DNA from: Bacteroidales bacterium
GTDB lineage: Bacteria; Bacteroidota; Bacteroidia; Bacteroidales; UBA932
Direction: 5' to 3'
NCBI GenBank assembly: GCA_024695285.1
Contig: JAILIM010000075.1
Coordinates: 1-48,468 of the forward strand
Length of the DNA: 48,468 bases
Position 1 is the first letter of the stretch, and every line of letters starts with the position of its first letter. The notes beneath the pieces are model-generated. The model did no database searches, was not told the DNA's origin, and saw only the letters and a program-made list of their open reading frames with translations. This document shows, piece after piece, positions 1 to 7,670 of the stretch. The position numbers and the translations under genes were made by a program.

Positions 1-96
1 CGTTCGTCCTCACCCTGACGGATGATTCCCACGAATACGGCTTTTTCTGCTGCTCTTTCTTCCATTCCCTATCGAAAACAAAAAGGCCAACCAGTT

Positions 97-184
97 AGAT
101 TCTTCACTTCGTTCAGAATGACAAGTTCCTGTTTTTCGACAGACTTTGTTGTCATTCTGAGGCTGGTATTCAGCCGAAGAATCT
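97..184. repeat. Inverted pair of a dispersed 27-bp intergenic element
   Basis: Positions 97-123 carry the element in minus orientation (AGATTCTTCACTTCGTTCAG then AATGACA) and 150-184 carry a plus copy beginning TGTCATTCTGAGGCTGG whose centre is itself palindromic. The consensus TGTCATTCTGAGCGAAG followed by CGAAGAATCT recurs at 13.2-13.4, 31.4 and 32.4 kb. The remaining sequence from 1 to 216 shows no gene. Confidence 0.75.
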
Positions 185-216
185 ATTGGTCAGCGCCTTT
201 TGAATGTTAGCTGTTT

Positions 217-906
217 CTATCGGAGCTGGAAAATCACAGGGAAGGTGTAGGTCACCTTGACCTTACGGTCACGCTGTTTGCCGGGAGTCCACTTCGGGGA
301 CATCGACACCACGCGGACAGCTTCCTTGTCGAGGGAAGGATCCACGCCACGGAGCACCTTCACGCCGGAGACCGAACCATCGGTACCTACGGTGAACTGG
401 AGCATAACACGGCCTTGGACACCGTTTTCCTTGGCCACGTCAGGGTAGTTGAGGCGCTGGTTCACCCACTTGGAGAACTCGTTGGCGTCTCCACCCTGGA
501 ACTTGGGCTTCTCTTCCACGAGCTGGAAAGGAATGGTCTCCTCTTCCACAACCTCTTCCTTGACTTCTTCGACGTAGTCCTGGATTTCGACACCGAGGTT
601 GGCGTCGTCCTCAAGGTTGATGATATTGTCGTTGACCTTTATATCGTCATCAATGATGTCGATCTGGTCGGACAGGATGGGGACCTTTGCCATTTCGGGC
701 GGCGGGGGAGGGGTTTCCTGAGTGATCGGAATGATCTCCTCATCAATGATTTCATTGTTTTCAGCAAGAAGAGAAGTGTCGGCTTTTTCCTTGCTGCTCC
801 ACTCGAATGCGCCGAGCACGGCCAGCAGAGCGACAACGAAACCTATCTCGACGAACAAGAACCTCTTGTTCTCCAGACTGGCTTTTTCTGATTTCTTTAC
901 TTCCAT
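217..906 (-). CDS. tonB: Energy transducer TonB
   Basis: This protein couples the proton-motive force at the inner membrane (through ExbB/ExbD) to TonB-dependent outer-membrane transporters. The 229-residue product has a short cytoplasmic N-terminus, one transmembrane segment at about residues 15-35, an acidic periplasmic linker with a five-proline run at 66-70, and a C-terminal TonB domain from about residue 142 (NYPDVAKENGVQGRV, ending VTYTFPVIFQLR). The PPPPP-acidic layout is typical of Bacteroidetes TonB paralogues; which transporter it serves cannot be told. No exbB or exbD lies in the window. It is transcribed divergently from ybeY. Family assignment is secure. Confidence 0.93.
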   Translation of the reverse strand: MEVKKSEKASLENKRFLFVEIGFVVALLAVLGAFEWSSKEKADTSLLAENNEIIDEEIIPITQETPPPPPEMAKVPILSDQIDIIDDDIKVNDNIINLEDDANLGVEIQDYVEEVKEEVVEEETIPFQLVEEKPKFQGGDANEFSKWVNQRLNYPDVAKENGVQGRVMLQFTVGTDGSVSGVKVLRGVDPSLDKEAVRVVSMSPKWTPGKQRDRKVKVTYTFPVIFQLR

Positions 907-1007
907 ATCGCGTATTGTTTATTGTCCATTCAAGCCGTAAATATATGAATTATTCAATTCATTTCCAATTTTTGTTGTAGATTTGCGCCGTGTAACACTT
1001 TTCCGCC

Positions 1008-1445
1008 ATGGTAAGGTACTTTTGCGAGGACGTCAAATTCGACTACAAAAACAGACTTTTCAATAATCGCTGGCTCCGGTTCGTTGCCGAGAGCGAGATC
1101 TGCAAACTCGGAGATATCAACATTATTTTCTGCTCCGACCCTTATATACTGGGCATAAACTTGCAATATTTGGGCCACGACTACTTCACGGACATAATAA
1201 CATTTGATTACTCACACAAGCCTGTGGTGTCCGGAGACCTGTTCATTAGCGTCGATTCAGTCCGCGAGAACGCCGTTTACTATGTAGCCGAGTTTGAGGA
1301 AGAGTTACAGCGCGTCATCGTCCATGGCCTGCTACACCTGATAGGTTACGACGACCACACGGAAGAGGATATCCGTCAGATGAGGGCGAAGGAGAACTAT
1401 TACCTGGAGCAGCGTCAGCTCCTGATGGAAAGTGGCAGGAAGTAA
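1008..1445 (+). CDS. ybeY: Endoribonuclease YbeY (rRNA maturation)
   Basis: YbeY is a zinc-dependent endoribonuclease involved in 16S rRNA 3'-end maturation and ribosome quality control. The 145-residue product has the family signature HGLLHLIGYDDH, with H106 and H110 and the terminal H117 as likely metal ligands; the usual spacing is H-x3-H-x5-H, and here there is one extra aspartate before the last histidine. Length is normal. A promoter-like TAGATTTG lies at 978-985. The 3' end overlaps the GTG start of mnmG by 14 bp, so the two tRNA/rRNA-related genes are probably translationally coupled. Confidence 0.93.
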   Translation: MVRYFCEDVKFDYKNRLFNNRWLRFVAESEICKLGDINIIFCSDPYILGINLQYLGHDYFTDIITFDYSHKPVVSGDLFISVDSVRENAVYYVAEFEEELQRVIVHGLLHLIGYDDHTEEDIRQMRAKENYYLEQRQLLMESGRK

Positions 1446-3321
1446 TTTCGATATCATCGTCATTGGCGCGGGACACGCCGGATGCGAGGCTGCAGTTGCG
1501 GCCGCGCACCTCGGAGCGTCTGTGCTCCTTCTCACGATGGATTCCGTCGCGGTGGCGAAGATGTCCTGCAATCCGGCGATAGGCGGAATTGCCAAAGGAC
1601 AGATCGTTCGTGAGATCGATGCGCTCGGCGGAATGAGCGGAATAGTCACGGACGCGTCGACCCTCCAGTTCCGCATGCTCAACAAGTCCAAAGGGCCCGC
1701 TCTGTGGAGCCCGAGGGCGCAGTGCGATAAAATCCGTTTTTCCCTGAACTGGCGATGTGTGTTGCTAAATACCTGTAAATTAACCATTTATGAAGATTTA
1801 GCGGAATCTTTTCTCTTTGAGAATTCAAAAATCTGCGGAGTCTGCACTGCTGGCGGTCAAATTTTCAAGTGTCAGAGGCTTATCCTGACCGCAGGAACCT
1901 TCCTTTCGGGCAAACTCTTCGTCGGCCGCCGCCAGCTTTCCGGCGGGCGGATCGGGGAGCGCGCTTCAGACGGCCTGACTTCCCAGCTGGTCGAACGGGG
2001 TCTTGTGACTGACCGCATGAAGACGGGAACTCCTCCGAGAATCGACATCACTTCGGTCGATACGTCCGTCCTTCTTCGTCAGCACGGAGACTCCTCCCCC
2101 GAACGCTTTTCCTTCCTTGGCATTCCGTCCCGGATCCAGCAGACCGGCGAGCAGATGGGCTGCTATATTCTCCACACCAACGAAGAAGTTCACGAAAGGC
2201 TGCGCAAGGGATTCGGCGACTCCCCTCTTTTCACCGGTGTGATCCACGGCCGCGGCCCGAGGTATTGCCCCAGCATCGAAGACAAGCTGCGTGTCTTTCC
2301 GGAGAACAATGCACACCAGCTCTTCCTTGAGCCTGAGGGCTACGGCACGAACGAGTACTACCTCCAGGGCTTCTCTTCGTCGCTTCCTTTCGAGGTTCAG
2401 ATGGATGCACTGAGGGCGATGGAAGGTATGGCAAACGTGCGGGTGTTCCGCCCGGCCTACGCCGTCGAATATGACTTCTTCGATCCCACACAGCTGAAAC
2501 CGACGCTCGAGTCCAGGGTTGTCGAAAATCTCTTCCTTGCCGGTCAGGTCAACGGCACGACCGGCTATGAGGAGGCAGCAGCCCAAGGCCTGATTGCCGG
2601 TATCAACGCAGCGCTCTCTATCCAGGAAAAGGATCCGTTCATCCTCCGCCGCGACGAGGCTTACATCGGCGTCCTGATTGACGACCTGATCACCAAAGGC
2701 GTCGACGAGCCCTATCGTATGTTTACCTCCAGGGCCGAATACCGTATCCTCCTTCGGCAGGACAACGCCGACCAGCGGCTGACGCCAAGGGCTCACGAGA
2801 TAGGCTTGGCCACAGAAGAACGGTATGCCGCGACCGCCCGTAAATACGAAGAAGCTGCATCCTTGACCCGCCTTTGCGAATCCACCAACTTGACTGCGGC
2901 TGCCATTAATCATTTCCTCTCTGACTCCGGCTCCGCCCCCCTGTCTGAATCCAAGCGAATAGCCGACATAGCTACCCGGCCCGAATTATCTTTGATTGAC
3001 ATTCTTCAATTTGTTCCACGTGGAACATTCGTACGCTACGACCTTACCGATATCCCTGACGCCAAGGTTGTAGAATCCGTTGAGATCAATCTTAAATATA
3101 AAGGATATATAGACCGCGAACGCCAGCTCGTAGAAAAAATGCGGCGGCTCGAAGACCTGGTGATTCCCGAAGACTTAGATTTCGACCGTATCTCCGGCCT
3201 CACAATCGAATGCCGCCAGAAATTCAAACGCTACGCCCCGCGCACCATTGGCCAGGCCTCACGCATCTCCGGTGTCTCCCCTTCAGACATCTCCGTCCTC
3301 CTCGTCTACTTCGGCCGCTAA
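1432..3321 (+). CDS. mnmG: tRNA uridine-5-carboxymethylaminomethyl enzyme MnmG (GidA)
   Basis: MnmG is the FAD-dependent partner of MnmE. Together they install the (carboxymethyl)aminomethyl group at the wobble uridine of tRNAs. The 629 residues match the family length. The Rossmann FAD motif GAGHAG is at residues 12-17 and the signature CNPAIGGIAKG starts at C46; the GTTGYEEAAAQGLIAGINAA block is also typical. The start is GTG at 1432, inside ybeY; later ATGs would remove the FAD motif. In many bacteria gidA sits near the replication origin beside the parAB genes. A 16-bp parS-like palindrome is embedded in the coding sequence at 3012-3027 (encoding FVPRGTF), and another follows the stop codon. 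Confidence 0.96.
   Translation: MAGSNFDIIVIGAGHAGCEAAVAAAHLGASVLLLTMDSVAVAKMSCNPAIGGIAKGQIVREIDALGGMSGIVTDASTLQFRMLNKSKGPALWSPRAQCDKIRFSLNWRCVLLNTCKLTIYEDLAESFLFENSKICGVCTAGGQIFKCQRLILTAGTFLSGKLFVGRRQLSGGRIGERASDGLTSQLVERGLVTDRMKTGTPPRIDITSVDTSVLLRQHGDSSPERFSFLGIPSRIQQTGEQMGCYILHTNEEVHERLRKGFGDSPLFTGVIHGRGPRYCPSIEDKLRVFPENNAHQLFLEPEGYGTNEYYLQGFSSSLPFEVQMDALRAMEGMANVRVFRPAYAVEYDFFDPTQLKPTLESRVVENLFLAGQVNGTTGYEEAAAQGLIAGINAALSIQEKDPFILRRDEAYIGVLIDDLITKGVDEPYRMFTSRAEYRILLRQDNADQRLTPRAHEIGLATEERYAATARKYEEAASLTRLCESTNLTAAAINHFLSDSGSAPLSESKRIADIATRPELSLIDILQFVPRGTFVRYDLTDIPDAKVVESVEINLKYKGYIDRERQLVEKMRRLEDLVIPEDLDFDRISGLTIECRQKFKRYAPRTIGQASRISGVSPSDISVLLVYFGR
3012..3027. other. parS-like centromere site 1 (inside mnmG)
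   Basis: TGTTCCACGTGGAACA is a perfect 16-bp palindrome fitting the general chromosomal parS consensus TGTTnCACGTGnAACA bound by ParB/Spo0J. It falls in the coding sequence of mnmG, a gene often found next to parAB near the origin. The sequence match is direct observation; ParB binding is inferred. Confidence 0.8.
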
Positions 3322-3337
3322 CGTTCCACGTGGAACA
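3322..3337. other. parS-like centromere site 2 (after mnmG)
   Basis: CGTTCCACGTGGAACA begins right after the mnmG stop codon. It shares the perfect 14-bp palindrome GTTCCACGTGGAAC (3323-3336) with site 1 and differs only at the first base, which breaks the outermost pair. The centres of the two sites are 310 bp apart. Confidence 0.75.
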
Positions 3338-3355
3338 GTCCGTTAATATATGGTC

Positions 3356-3487
3356 AGGAGTAGCAGTATCCCTCCTGAGGACCTTCGCTACTTCGTAGCT
3401 CGTCCCTCCCACTTCGCTACGCTTGTGGGCCCCTCCCGCTCATAGGCCGCGGGCGGCCACGTCCTCAGGTGGGATACTGCTACTCCT
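3356..3487. repeat. Long intergenic hairpin with a branched loop
   Basis: Arms 3356-3382 and 3461-3487 are inverted repeats matching at 26 of 27 positions (AGGAGTAGCAGTATCCC, then CTGAGGAC). The 78-nt loop contains smaller hairpins such as GCTAC-TTC-GTAGC and CCCAC/GTGGG. It lies between the convergent mnmG and ruvA genes, so it may act as a bidirectional terminator. The AGGAGT arm start is shared with the hairpin at 20314-20378. Confidence 0.8.
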
Positions 3488-3500
3488 AAATAATTAAACT

Positions 3501-4094
3501 CTAGAGTATCTGCAGAGCAGATTTGATGATCTGCTCGACGGAGGCGCGGGGGTTTGCTTTGAGGATGGACTGGATAGCTTTGTTGATGTTGGGTTTAGAG
3601 AAGCCGAGCATCTGGAGGGCGCTGGAAGCCTCTTCAGCGGCAGCGTTGGTGTCGGAGACAAACAGCGCGTCGCTGCTCGCCCCGTCGCCCTTCACAATCT
3701 TATCCTTAAGCTCCAGGATCATCCGCTGGGCCGTTTTAAGACCCACGCCCTTCACCGACTTAAGAGCATTCACGTTCTCGGATACAATAACCTCCCGGAA
3801 CTCATCCGACGTCATCGACGACAACAACATCCTCGCCGACGCCGCTCCGAACCCCGACACGCCCGTAATCAGCCGGAACAACTCCCTCTCATCCTTGCTG
3901 GCAAAGCCATAATCCACGCTCGTCCCGTCGCGCTGGTTCAGCTGCGTCTGGACATAAACCACAGCTTCGGACTTACCCTCCAGCTGCTCATAAGTCTGGA
4001 GGGAAATCTCAAGGCTGTAGCCGAGACCTGAATTATCAATAACAACACGGGTAGGAGAAAGCTCCGCAAGGCGGCCGGAAATATAATCAAGCAT
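3501..4094 (-). CDS. ruvA: Holliday junction DNA helicase subunit RuvA
   Basis: RuvA binds four-way junctions as a tetramer and loads the RuvB motor for branch migration. The 197-residue product has the N-terminal OB fold (MLDYISGRLAELSPTRVVID), two helix-hairpin-helix motifs (LITGVSGFGAASARML and LKSVKGVGLKTAQRMILELK), and a C-terminal helical domain that contacts RuvB (ALQMLGFSKPNINKAIQSI). Length is normal. It is divergent from the dipeptide epimerase gene with only 51 bp between start codons. Two TAnnTTTG boxes face it at 4099-4106 and 4114-4121; the first is only 4 nt from the ATG. ruvB and ruvC are not in the window. Confidence 0.96.
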   Translation of the reverse strand: MLDYISGRLAELSPTRVVIDNSGLGYSLEISLQTYEQLEGKSEAVVYVQTQLNQRDGTSVDYGFASKDERELFRLITGVSGFGAASARMLLSSMTSDEFREVIVSENVNALKSVKGVGLKTAQRMILELKDKIVKGDGASSDALFVSDTNAAAEEASSALQMLGFSKPNINKAIQSILKANPRASVEQIIKSALQIL

Positions 4095-4098
4095 AATC

Positions 4099-4106
4099 CA
4101 AAACTA
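4099..4106 (-). promoter_or_regulatory. ruvA -7 box, leaderless arrangement
   Basis: On the minus strand the sequence reads TAGTTTTG, four bases, then ATG. This fits the Bacteroidetes -7 consensus TAnnTTTG with the predicted transcription start at or next to the start codon. A second box, TAATTTTG at 4114-4121, would give a short leader. No clear -33 TTTG is visible. Confidence 0.5.
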
Positions 4107-4133
4107 ATTTCCACAAAATTACTGAAATATTCT

Positions 4134-4141
4134 TAATTTTG
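4134..4141 (+). promoter_or_regulatory. Epimerase-suf operon -7 box, leaderless arrangement
   Basis: TAATTTTG is followed by TAGT and then the ATG at 4146, which predicts an mRNA beginning at or next to the start codon. It drives the five-gene epimerase-sufSE-DUF59-folK unit. Confidence 0.55.
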
Positions 4142-4145
4142 TAGT

Positions 4146-5270
4146 ATGGACCGAAGAGAGTTTATAGCAACTTCCGCCGGAGTCGCACTTGCGGCCGGCC
4201 TCACCTCCTGCCGCTTCCCTGCCGGAAAGCCCGTCAAAGCCGGCAGCGGCCGCATGGCGCTGAGCTATCGCCCCTACGAACTCCAGCTCGCCCACACCTT
4301 CACCGTCTCCAGCTACAGCCGCAAAACCACCCCCGGCGTCCAGGTCGAAATCGCCTGGGAAGGCCTCACCGGCCATGGCGAAGCCTCAATGCCCCCCTAC
4401 CTGGGCCACACCGTCGAAAGCGTCTGCGCCTTTCTTTCAAAGGTCGACCTGGGCCGCTTCGAGAGCCCCTTCCTGCTGGAAGACATAATGGCTTACCTCA
4501 ACGAACTCTCGGATGGAGACTCCCCTGCCAAAGCCGCCGTGGACATTGCGCTGCACGACCTCGTGGGTCAGGCGCTCGGCGTGCCGCTCTACAAAATGTG
4601 GGGCTACAACCCCGCCAAAGCCGGCCCCACGACCTTCACCATCGGCATCGACACCCCTGAAATAGTACGCCAGAAAACGCAGGAATGCGCCGGCCTCTAC
4701 AAGATACTGAAGGTGAAGGTGGGCCTCGACACCGACGAGCAGATGATAAAAACCATACGCGAAGTCACCGACCTGCCGCTGGCCGTCGATGCCAACCAGG
4801 GCTGGAAAGACCGCTCGAAAGCGCTCGACGAAATCTTCTGGCTCAAGGAGCAGGGCGTCGTGCTGGTGGAGCAGCCTCTCGCCAAGGAGCGCCTCGACGA
4901 CACCGCCTGGATCACCGAGCGCAGCCCCCTTCCCATCATAGCCGACGAAGCCATCCAGCGCCTCCGCGACATCCCCGCACTCAAGGGAGCCTACTCCGGA
5001 ATCAACATAAAGTTGATGAAATCCACCGGCCTGCTCGAGGCCCGGAAAATGATAGCGTACGCCAGGGCTGAAGGCATGAAGGTCATGGTCGGCTGCATGA
5101 CGGAAACCTCCTGCGCCTGCACCGCCGCCGCCCATCTCGCACCCGCCGCGGATTTTTGTGATATAGATGGCAATCTATTGATAACCAACGATTTATATAA
5201 AGGAATGATAGTTCGCGACGGCCTGATGGTACTGCCGGAGGGCCCCGGACTCGGACTGACAAATGTGTGA
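4146..5270 (+). CDS. L-Ala-D/L-Glu (dipeptide) epimerase, exported
   Basis: This is an enolase-superfamily enzyme of the muconate-lactonizing subgroup that epimerises L-Ala-D-Glu and similar dipeptides, normally for murein peptide recycling. Visible catalytic residues are the KxK pair K189/K191 (LKVKVG), metal ligands D215 (DANQG), E242 (VEQP) and D267 (IADEA), and K289 (INIKL). The N-terminus has a twin-arginine-like start (MDRREFIATSAG) followed by the lipobox-like LTSC with C22, so the protein may be exported, perhaps as a lipoprotein, whereas classic YcjG/YkfB enzymes are cytoplasmic. Its stop overlaps sufS by 8 bp. Exact substrate is uncertain. Confidence 0.88.
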   Translation: MDRREFIATSAGVALAAGLTSCRFPAGKPVKAGSGRMALSYRPYELQLAHTFTVSSYSRKTTPGVQVEIAWEGLTGHGEASMPPYLGHTVESVCAFLSKVDLGRFESPFLLEDIMAYLNELSDGDSPAKAAVDIALHDLVGQALGVPLYKMWGYNPAKAGPTTFTIGIDTPEIVRQKTQECAGLYKILKVKVGLDTDEQMIKTIREVTDLPLAVDANQGWKDRSKALDEIFWLKEQGVVLVEQPLAKERLDDTAWITERSPLPIIADEAIQRLRDIPALKGAYSGINIKLMKSTGLLEARKMIAYARAEGMKVMVGCMTETSCACTAAAHLAPAADFCDIDGNLLITNDLYKGMIVRDGLMVLPEGPGLGLTNV

Positions 5271-6462
5271 TTATAGAAACGAATTTCCCCAGCTCGCCCG
5301 CGAGGTCTACGGCCGGCCGCTCGTCTATCTCGACAACGCCGCCACTTCCCTGCGGCCGCGCAGCGTAATCGCCTGCTGGGACGAAATATCCTCCGTCCGG
5401 ACCGCCAACCTCCACCGCGCCGTCCACCGCGTAGCGACTGAAGCGACCGAGGCGTACGAAGCGGCCCGCGACGCCGTAAAGACCTTCATCAATGCCCCTG
5501 AGCGTGAGGAAGTTATATTCACTTCCGGTGCAACCCATTCCATCAACCTCGCTGCCTGGAGCTTCGGAGAAGCCTTCATCAGCGAGGGCGATGAGATACT
5601 GGTGGACGAAGCCGGCCACCACTCCAACATCGTGCCCTGGCAGATGCTCTGCGAGCGGAAGGGTGCCACGCTCAAGGTGCTCCCGGTCGGCGACGACGGC
5701 GCCATGAGGCTGGACCTTCTCCCGGAACTGCTCAGCCCCCGCACGAAACTCATCGCCGTGGCCCACGTGTCCAACGTGATAGGCCTGGTGAACCCTGTCC
5801 GTAAGATAGCGGACGCGGCCCGCGCAGTCGGGGCCAAACTAATGGTGGATGGCGCGCAAGGTGTTGTGCATCAGCAGGTTGATGTGCAGGCACTGGGCTG
5901 TGACTTTTACGCATTTTCCGGCCACAAAATGTACGGTGCGCCCGGAACCGGCGTGCTCTGGGGGCGCCGGGAACTGCTGGAGCAGATGCCTCCGATGTTC
6001 GGCGGCGGCGAGATGATACAGACTGTCCGGTGGGCCGGCACCACATACGCCCCCCTGCCCCGGAAGTTCGAAGCGGGGACTCAGAATATTTCCGGCACGC
6101 CGTGCTTCGTGCCTGCGATAGAGTGCCTCCGGTCCATGAAGCAGGACGAAGGAATAAAGGAGCGCGTGTACCGTGAACTTATGTCCATGACGGACGTGCG
6201 GCTTTTCGGTACCACGGAGGATCTCAGCACTAAGGTGCCCGTGTTCTCGATCGCGGTCGAAGGCGCGCACCACGAGGACCTGGCGCTGATCCTGGACAAA
6301 ATGGGTGTAGCGGTGCGTTCCGGACAGATGTGCGCGGAGCCGCTGATGGACCGTTTCGGAGTCACTGGCATGCTTCGTGCATCGTTTGCGCCATACAATA
6401 CGATGCAGGAAGCGGAATATTTCCTAACTTCGCTGCGCAAAGCGATATCGATGCTGAAATGA
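5263..6462 (+). CDS. sufS: Cysteine desulfurase SufS
   Basis: SufS is a PLP-dependent class V aminotransferase-fold enzyme that removes sulfur from cysteine as a persulfide for Fe-S cluster assembly. In the 399-residue product the PLP lysine is K222 (SGHKMYGAPG), the cofactor-stacking motif is MVDGAQ with D196, and the persulfide cysteine is C357 (RSGQMCAEPLM). The C-terminal active-site loop is the short type of group II (SufS) enzymes that need a SufE partner. The start overlaps the epimerase and the stop overlaps sufE (ATGA), so translation is probably coupled. sufBCD are not in this window. Confidence 0.95.
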   Translation: MCDYRNEFPQLAREVYGRPLVYLDNAATSLRPRSVIACWDEISSVRTANLHRAVHRVATEATEAYEAARDAVKTFINAPEREEVIFTSGATHSINLAAWSFGEAFISEGDEILVDEAGHHSNIVPWQMLCERKGATLKVLPVGDDGAMRLDLLPELLSPRTKLIAVAHVSNVIGLVNPVRKIADAARAVGAKLMVDGAQGVVHQQVDVQALGCDFYAFSGHKMYGAPGTGVLWGRRELLEQMPPMFGGGEMIQTVRWAGTTYAPLPRKFEAGTQNISGTPCFVPAIECLRSMKQDEGIKERVYRELMSMTDVRLFGTTEDLSTKVPVFSIAVEGAHHEDLALILDKMGVAVRSGQMCAEPLMDRFGVTGMLRASFAPYNTMQEAEYFLTSLRKAISMLK

Positions 6463-6869
6463 CACTGAAGGAGAAACAACAGGAAATCATCGACGACTTC
6501 TCGCTCTACGAGGAGTGGTTGGACAAATACGAATACCTCATCGAACTGGGCAAGAGCCTCGAGGGCCTGCCCGAAGGCAAAAAGACCGAAGACCGCCTCA
6601 TAAAAGGCTGTCAGTCAAGGGTTTGGCTCGACTGCGAGAAGCGCGGCGGAGTGCTTGTTTTCGCCGCCGACAGCGACGCCATTATCACCAAGGGCATCAT
6701 TTCCCTGCTCGTCAGCGTCTATTCCGGCCGCACGCCAGAAGAGATACTTGCCGACGACTTTTCGTTCCTCGACGCCCTCGGCCTGAAGGAAAACCTGTCG
6801 CCGACCAGGGCCAACGGCCTCGTGTCCATGATTGCTACCATCCGCTCTAAAGCTGCTGAAAATGAATGA
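6459..6869 (+). CDS. sufE: Cysteine desulfuration protein SufE
   Basis: SufE accepts the persulfide from SufS and passes it to the SufBCD scaffold. The start chosen is ATG at 6459, inside the ATGA overlap with the sufS stop; a longer frame upstream is only sufS read out of frame. The 136-residue product carries the sulfur-acceptor cysteine C51 in the motif IKGCQSRVW and the conserved C-terminal LSPTRANGLVSMIATIR helix. It forms a SufS-SufE pair with its upstream neighbour, and its stop codon overlaps the next start by 8 bp. Confidence 0.95.
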   Translation: MTLKEKQQEIIDDFSLYEEWLDKYEYLIELGKSLEGLPEGKKTEDRLIKGCQSRVWLDCEKRGGVLVFAADSDAIITKGIISLLVSVYSGRTPEEILADDFSFLDALGLKENLSPTRANGLVSMIATIRSKAAENE

Positions 6870-7218
6870 GAACGAAGTGCTGACGCCCGAAGACGTCAAG
6901 GCCCTCGCGCCGCTCTACGACGACGTGGTCCTGGCCCTGAAGCAGGTTTACGACCCGGAAATCCCCGTGAACATCTACGACCTCGGCCTGATTTACGAGC
7001 TGACCATCAGCAAGGCGCACGAGGTGTACATAAAAATGACATTCACCGCCCCGAACTGCCCCATGGCCGACGAGGTGCTGGCGGAGGTGAAGCGCAGCGT
7101 CGAGGACACGCCAGGTGTGCAGAAATGCGAGATCGAGCTCACTTTCGACCCGGTGTGGGACCAGAGCATGCTCTCCGACGAGGCGCGCGTGGCCCTCGGC
7201 TGGGATCCGGATTTCTGA
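6862..7218 (+). CDS. MIP18/DUF59 family Fe-S assembly protein (SufT-like)
   Basis: This is a 118-residue DUF59 (MIP18) protein. It has the hallmark YDPEIPVNIYDLGLIYEL and the loop TFTAPNCPMADEVL, whose cysteine is conserved in the family. Members such as SufT act in Fe-S cluster maturation or delivery, and this one lies directly after sufS-sufE, which supports that role. The start is ATG 6862, preceded by in-frame sufE shadow sequence. The C-terminal WDQSMLSDEARVALGWDPDF is typical of the bacterial SUF-associated subgroup. The TGATG junction with folK shows tight packing. The biochemical step is inferred. Confidence 0.88.
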   Translation: MNENEVLTPEDVKALAPLYDDVVLALKQVYDPEIPVNIYDLGLIYELTISKAHEVYIKMTFTAPNCPMADEVLAEVKRSVEDTPGVQKCEIELTFDPVWDQSMLSDEARVALGWDPDF

Positions 7219-7670
7219 TGAGACTCCAGGAACTGTATCTTCTGCTCGGGACCAACCTGGGAGACCGCGAAGCCAATATAGAAGCGGCCCAGAAAGCCCT
7301 GGACGCGGCCTTCAAGGGGCGCCGGCTGCGTATGTCGCGGATCACCGAGACCGAGGCCTGCGGCTTCAGCGGCCCTCCGTTCCTGAACGCCGTCGTGGTT
7401 TACGAAAGCGCCCGCAAGCCGGAGCGTATCTTAAAAATATGTAAGCAGATAGAGCGCTCAATGGGCCGCGCCGACGCCCCGGAGTACGCCCCCGACGGCA
7501 CCAGAATCTACCACGACCGTATCATCGATATCGACATCCTCCTCTACGGCTCCCTCTCACTACGGACCCCGGAGCTCACAATCCCCCACCCCCAGGTCCG
7601 TACCCGCCCGTTCGTCGCTCCGCTGCTTCAGCAAGTTTTTTACGCTCCGGGTTTTTTCTGGACGCTGTAG
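7218..7670 (+). CDS. folK: HPPK (2-amino-4-hydroxy-6-hydroxymethyldihydropteridine diphosphokinase)
   Basis: FolK pyrophosphorylates the pterin alcohol before its condensation with p-aminobenzoate in folate synthesis. The 150-residue product shows LLGTNLGDREANI at the N-terminus, the pterin/substrate loop GFSGPPFLNAVVVYES, the magnesium-binding region RIIDIDILLYG, and LTIPHPQVRTRPFVAPLLQ near the C-terminus. The start overlaps the previous stop by one base (TGATG). It ends the epimerase-suf-folK unit and overlaps the 3' end of the opposing dnaE by 31 bp. No other folate gene lies beside it. Confidence 0.94.
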   Translation: MRLQELYLLLGTNLGDREANIEAAQKALDAAFKGRRLRMSRITETEACGFSGPPFLNAVVVYESARKPERILKICKQIERSMGRADAPEYAPDGTRIYHDRIIDIDILLYGSLSLRTPELTIPHPQVRTRPFVAPLLQQVFYAPGFFWTL

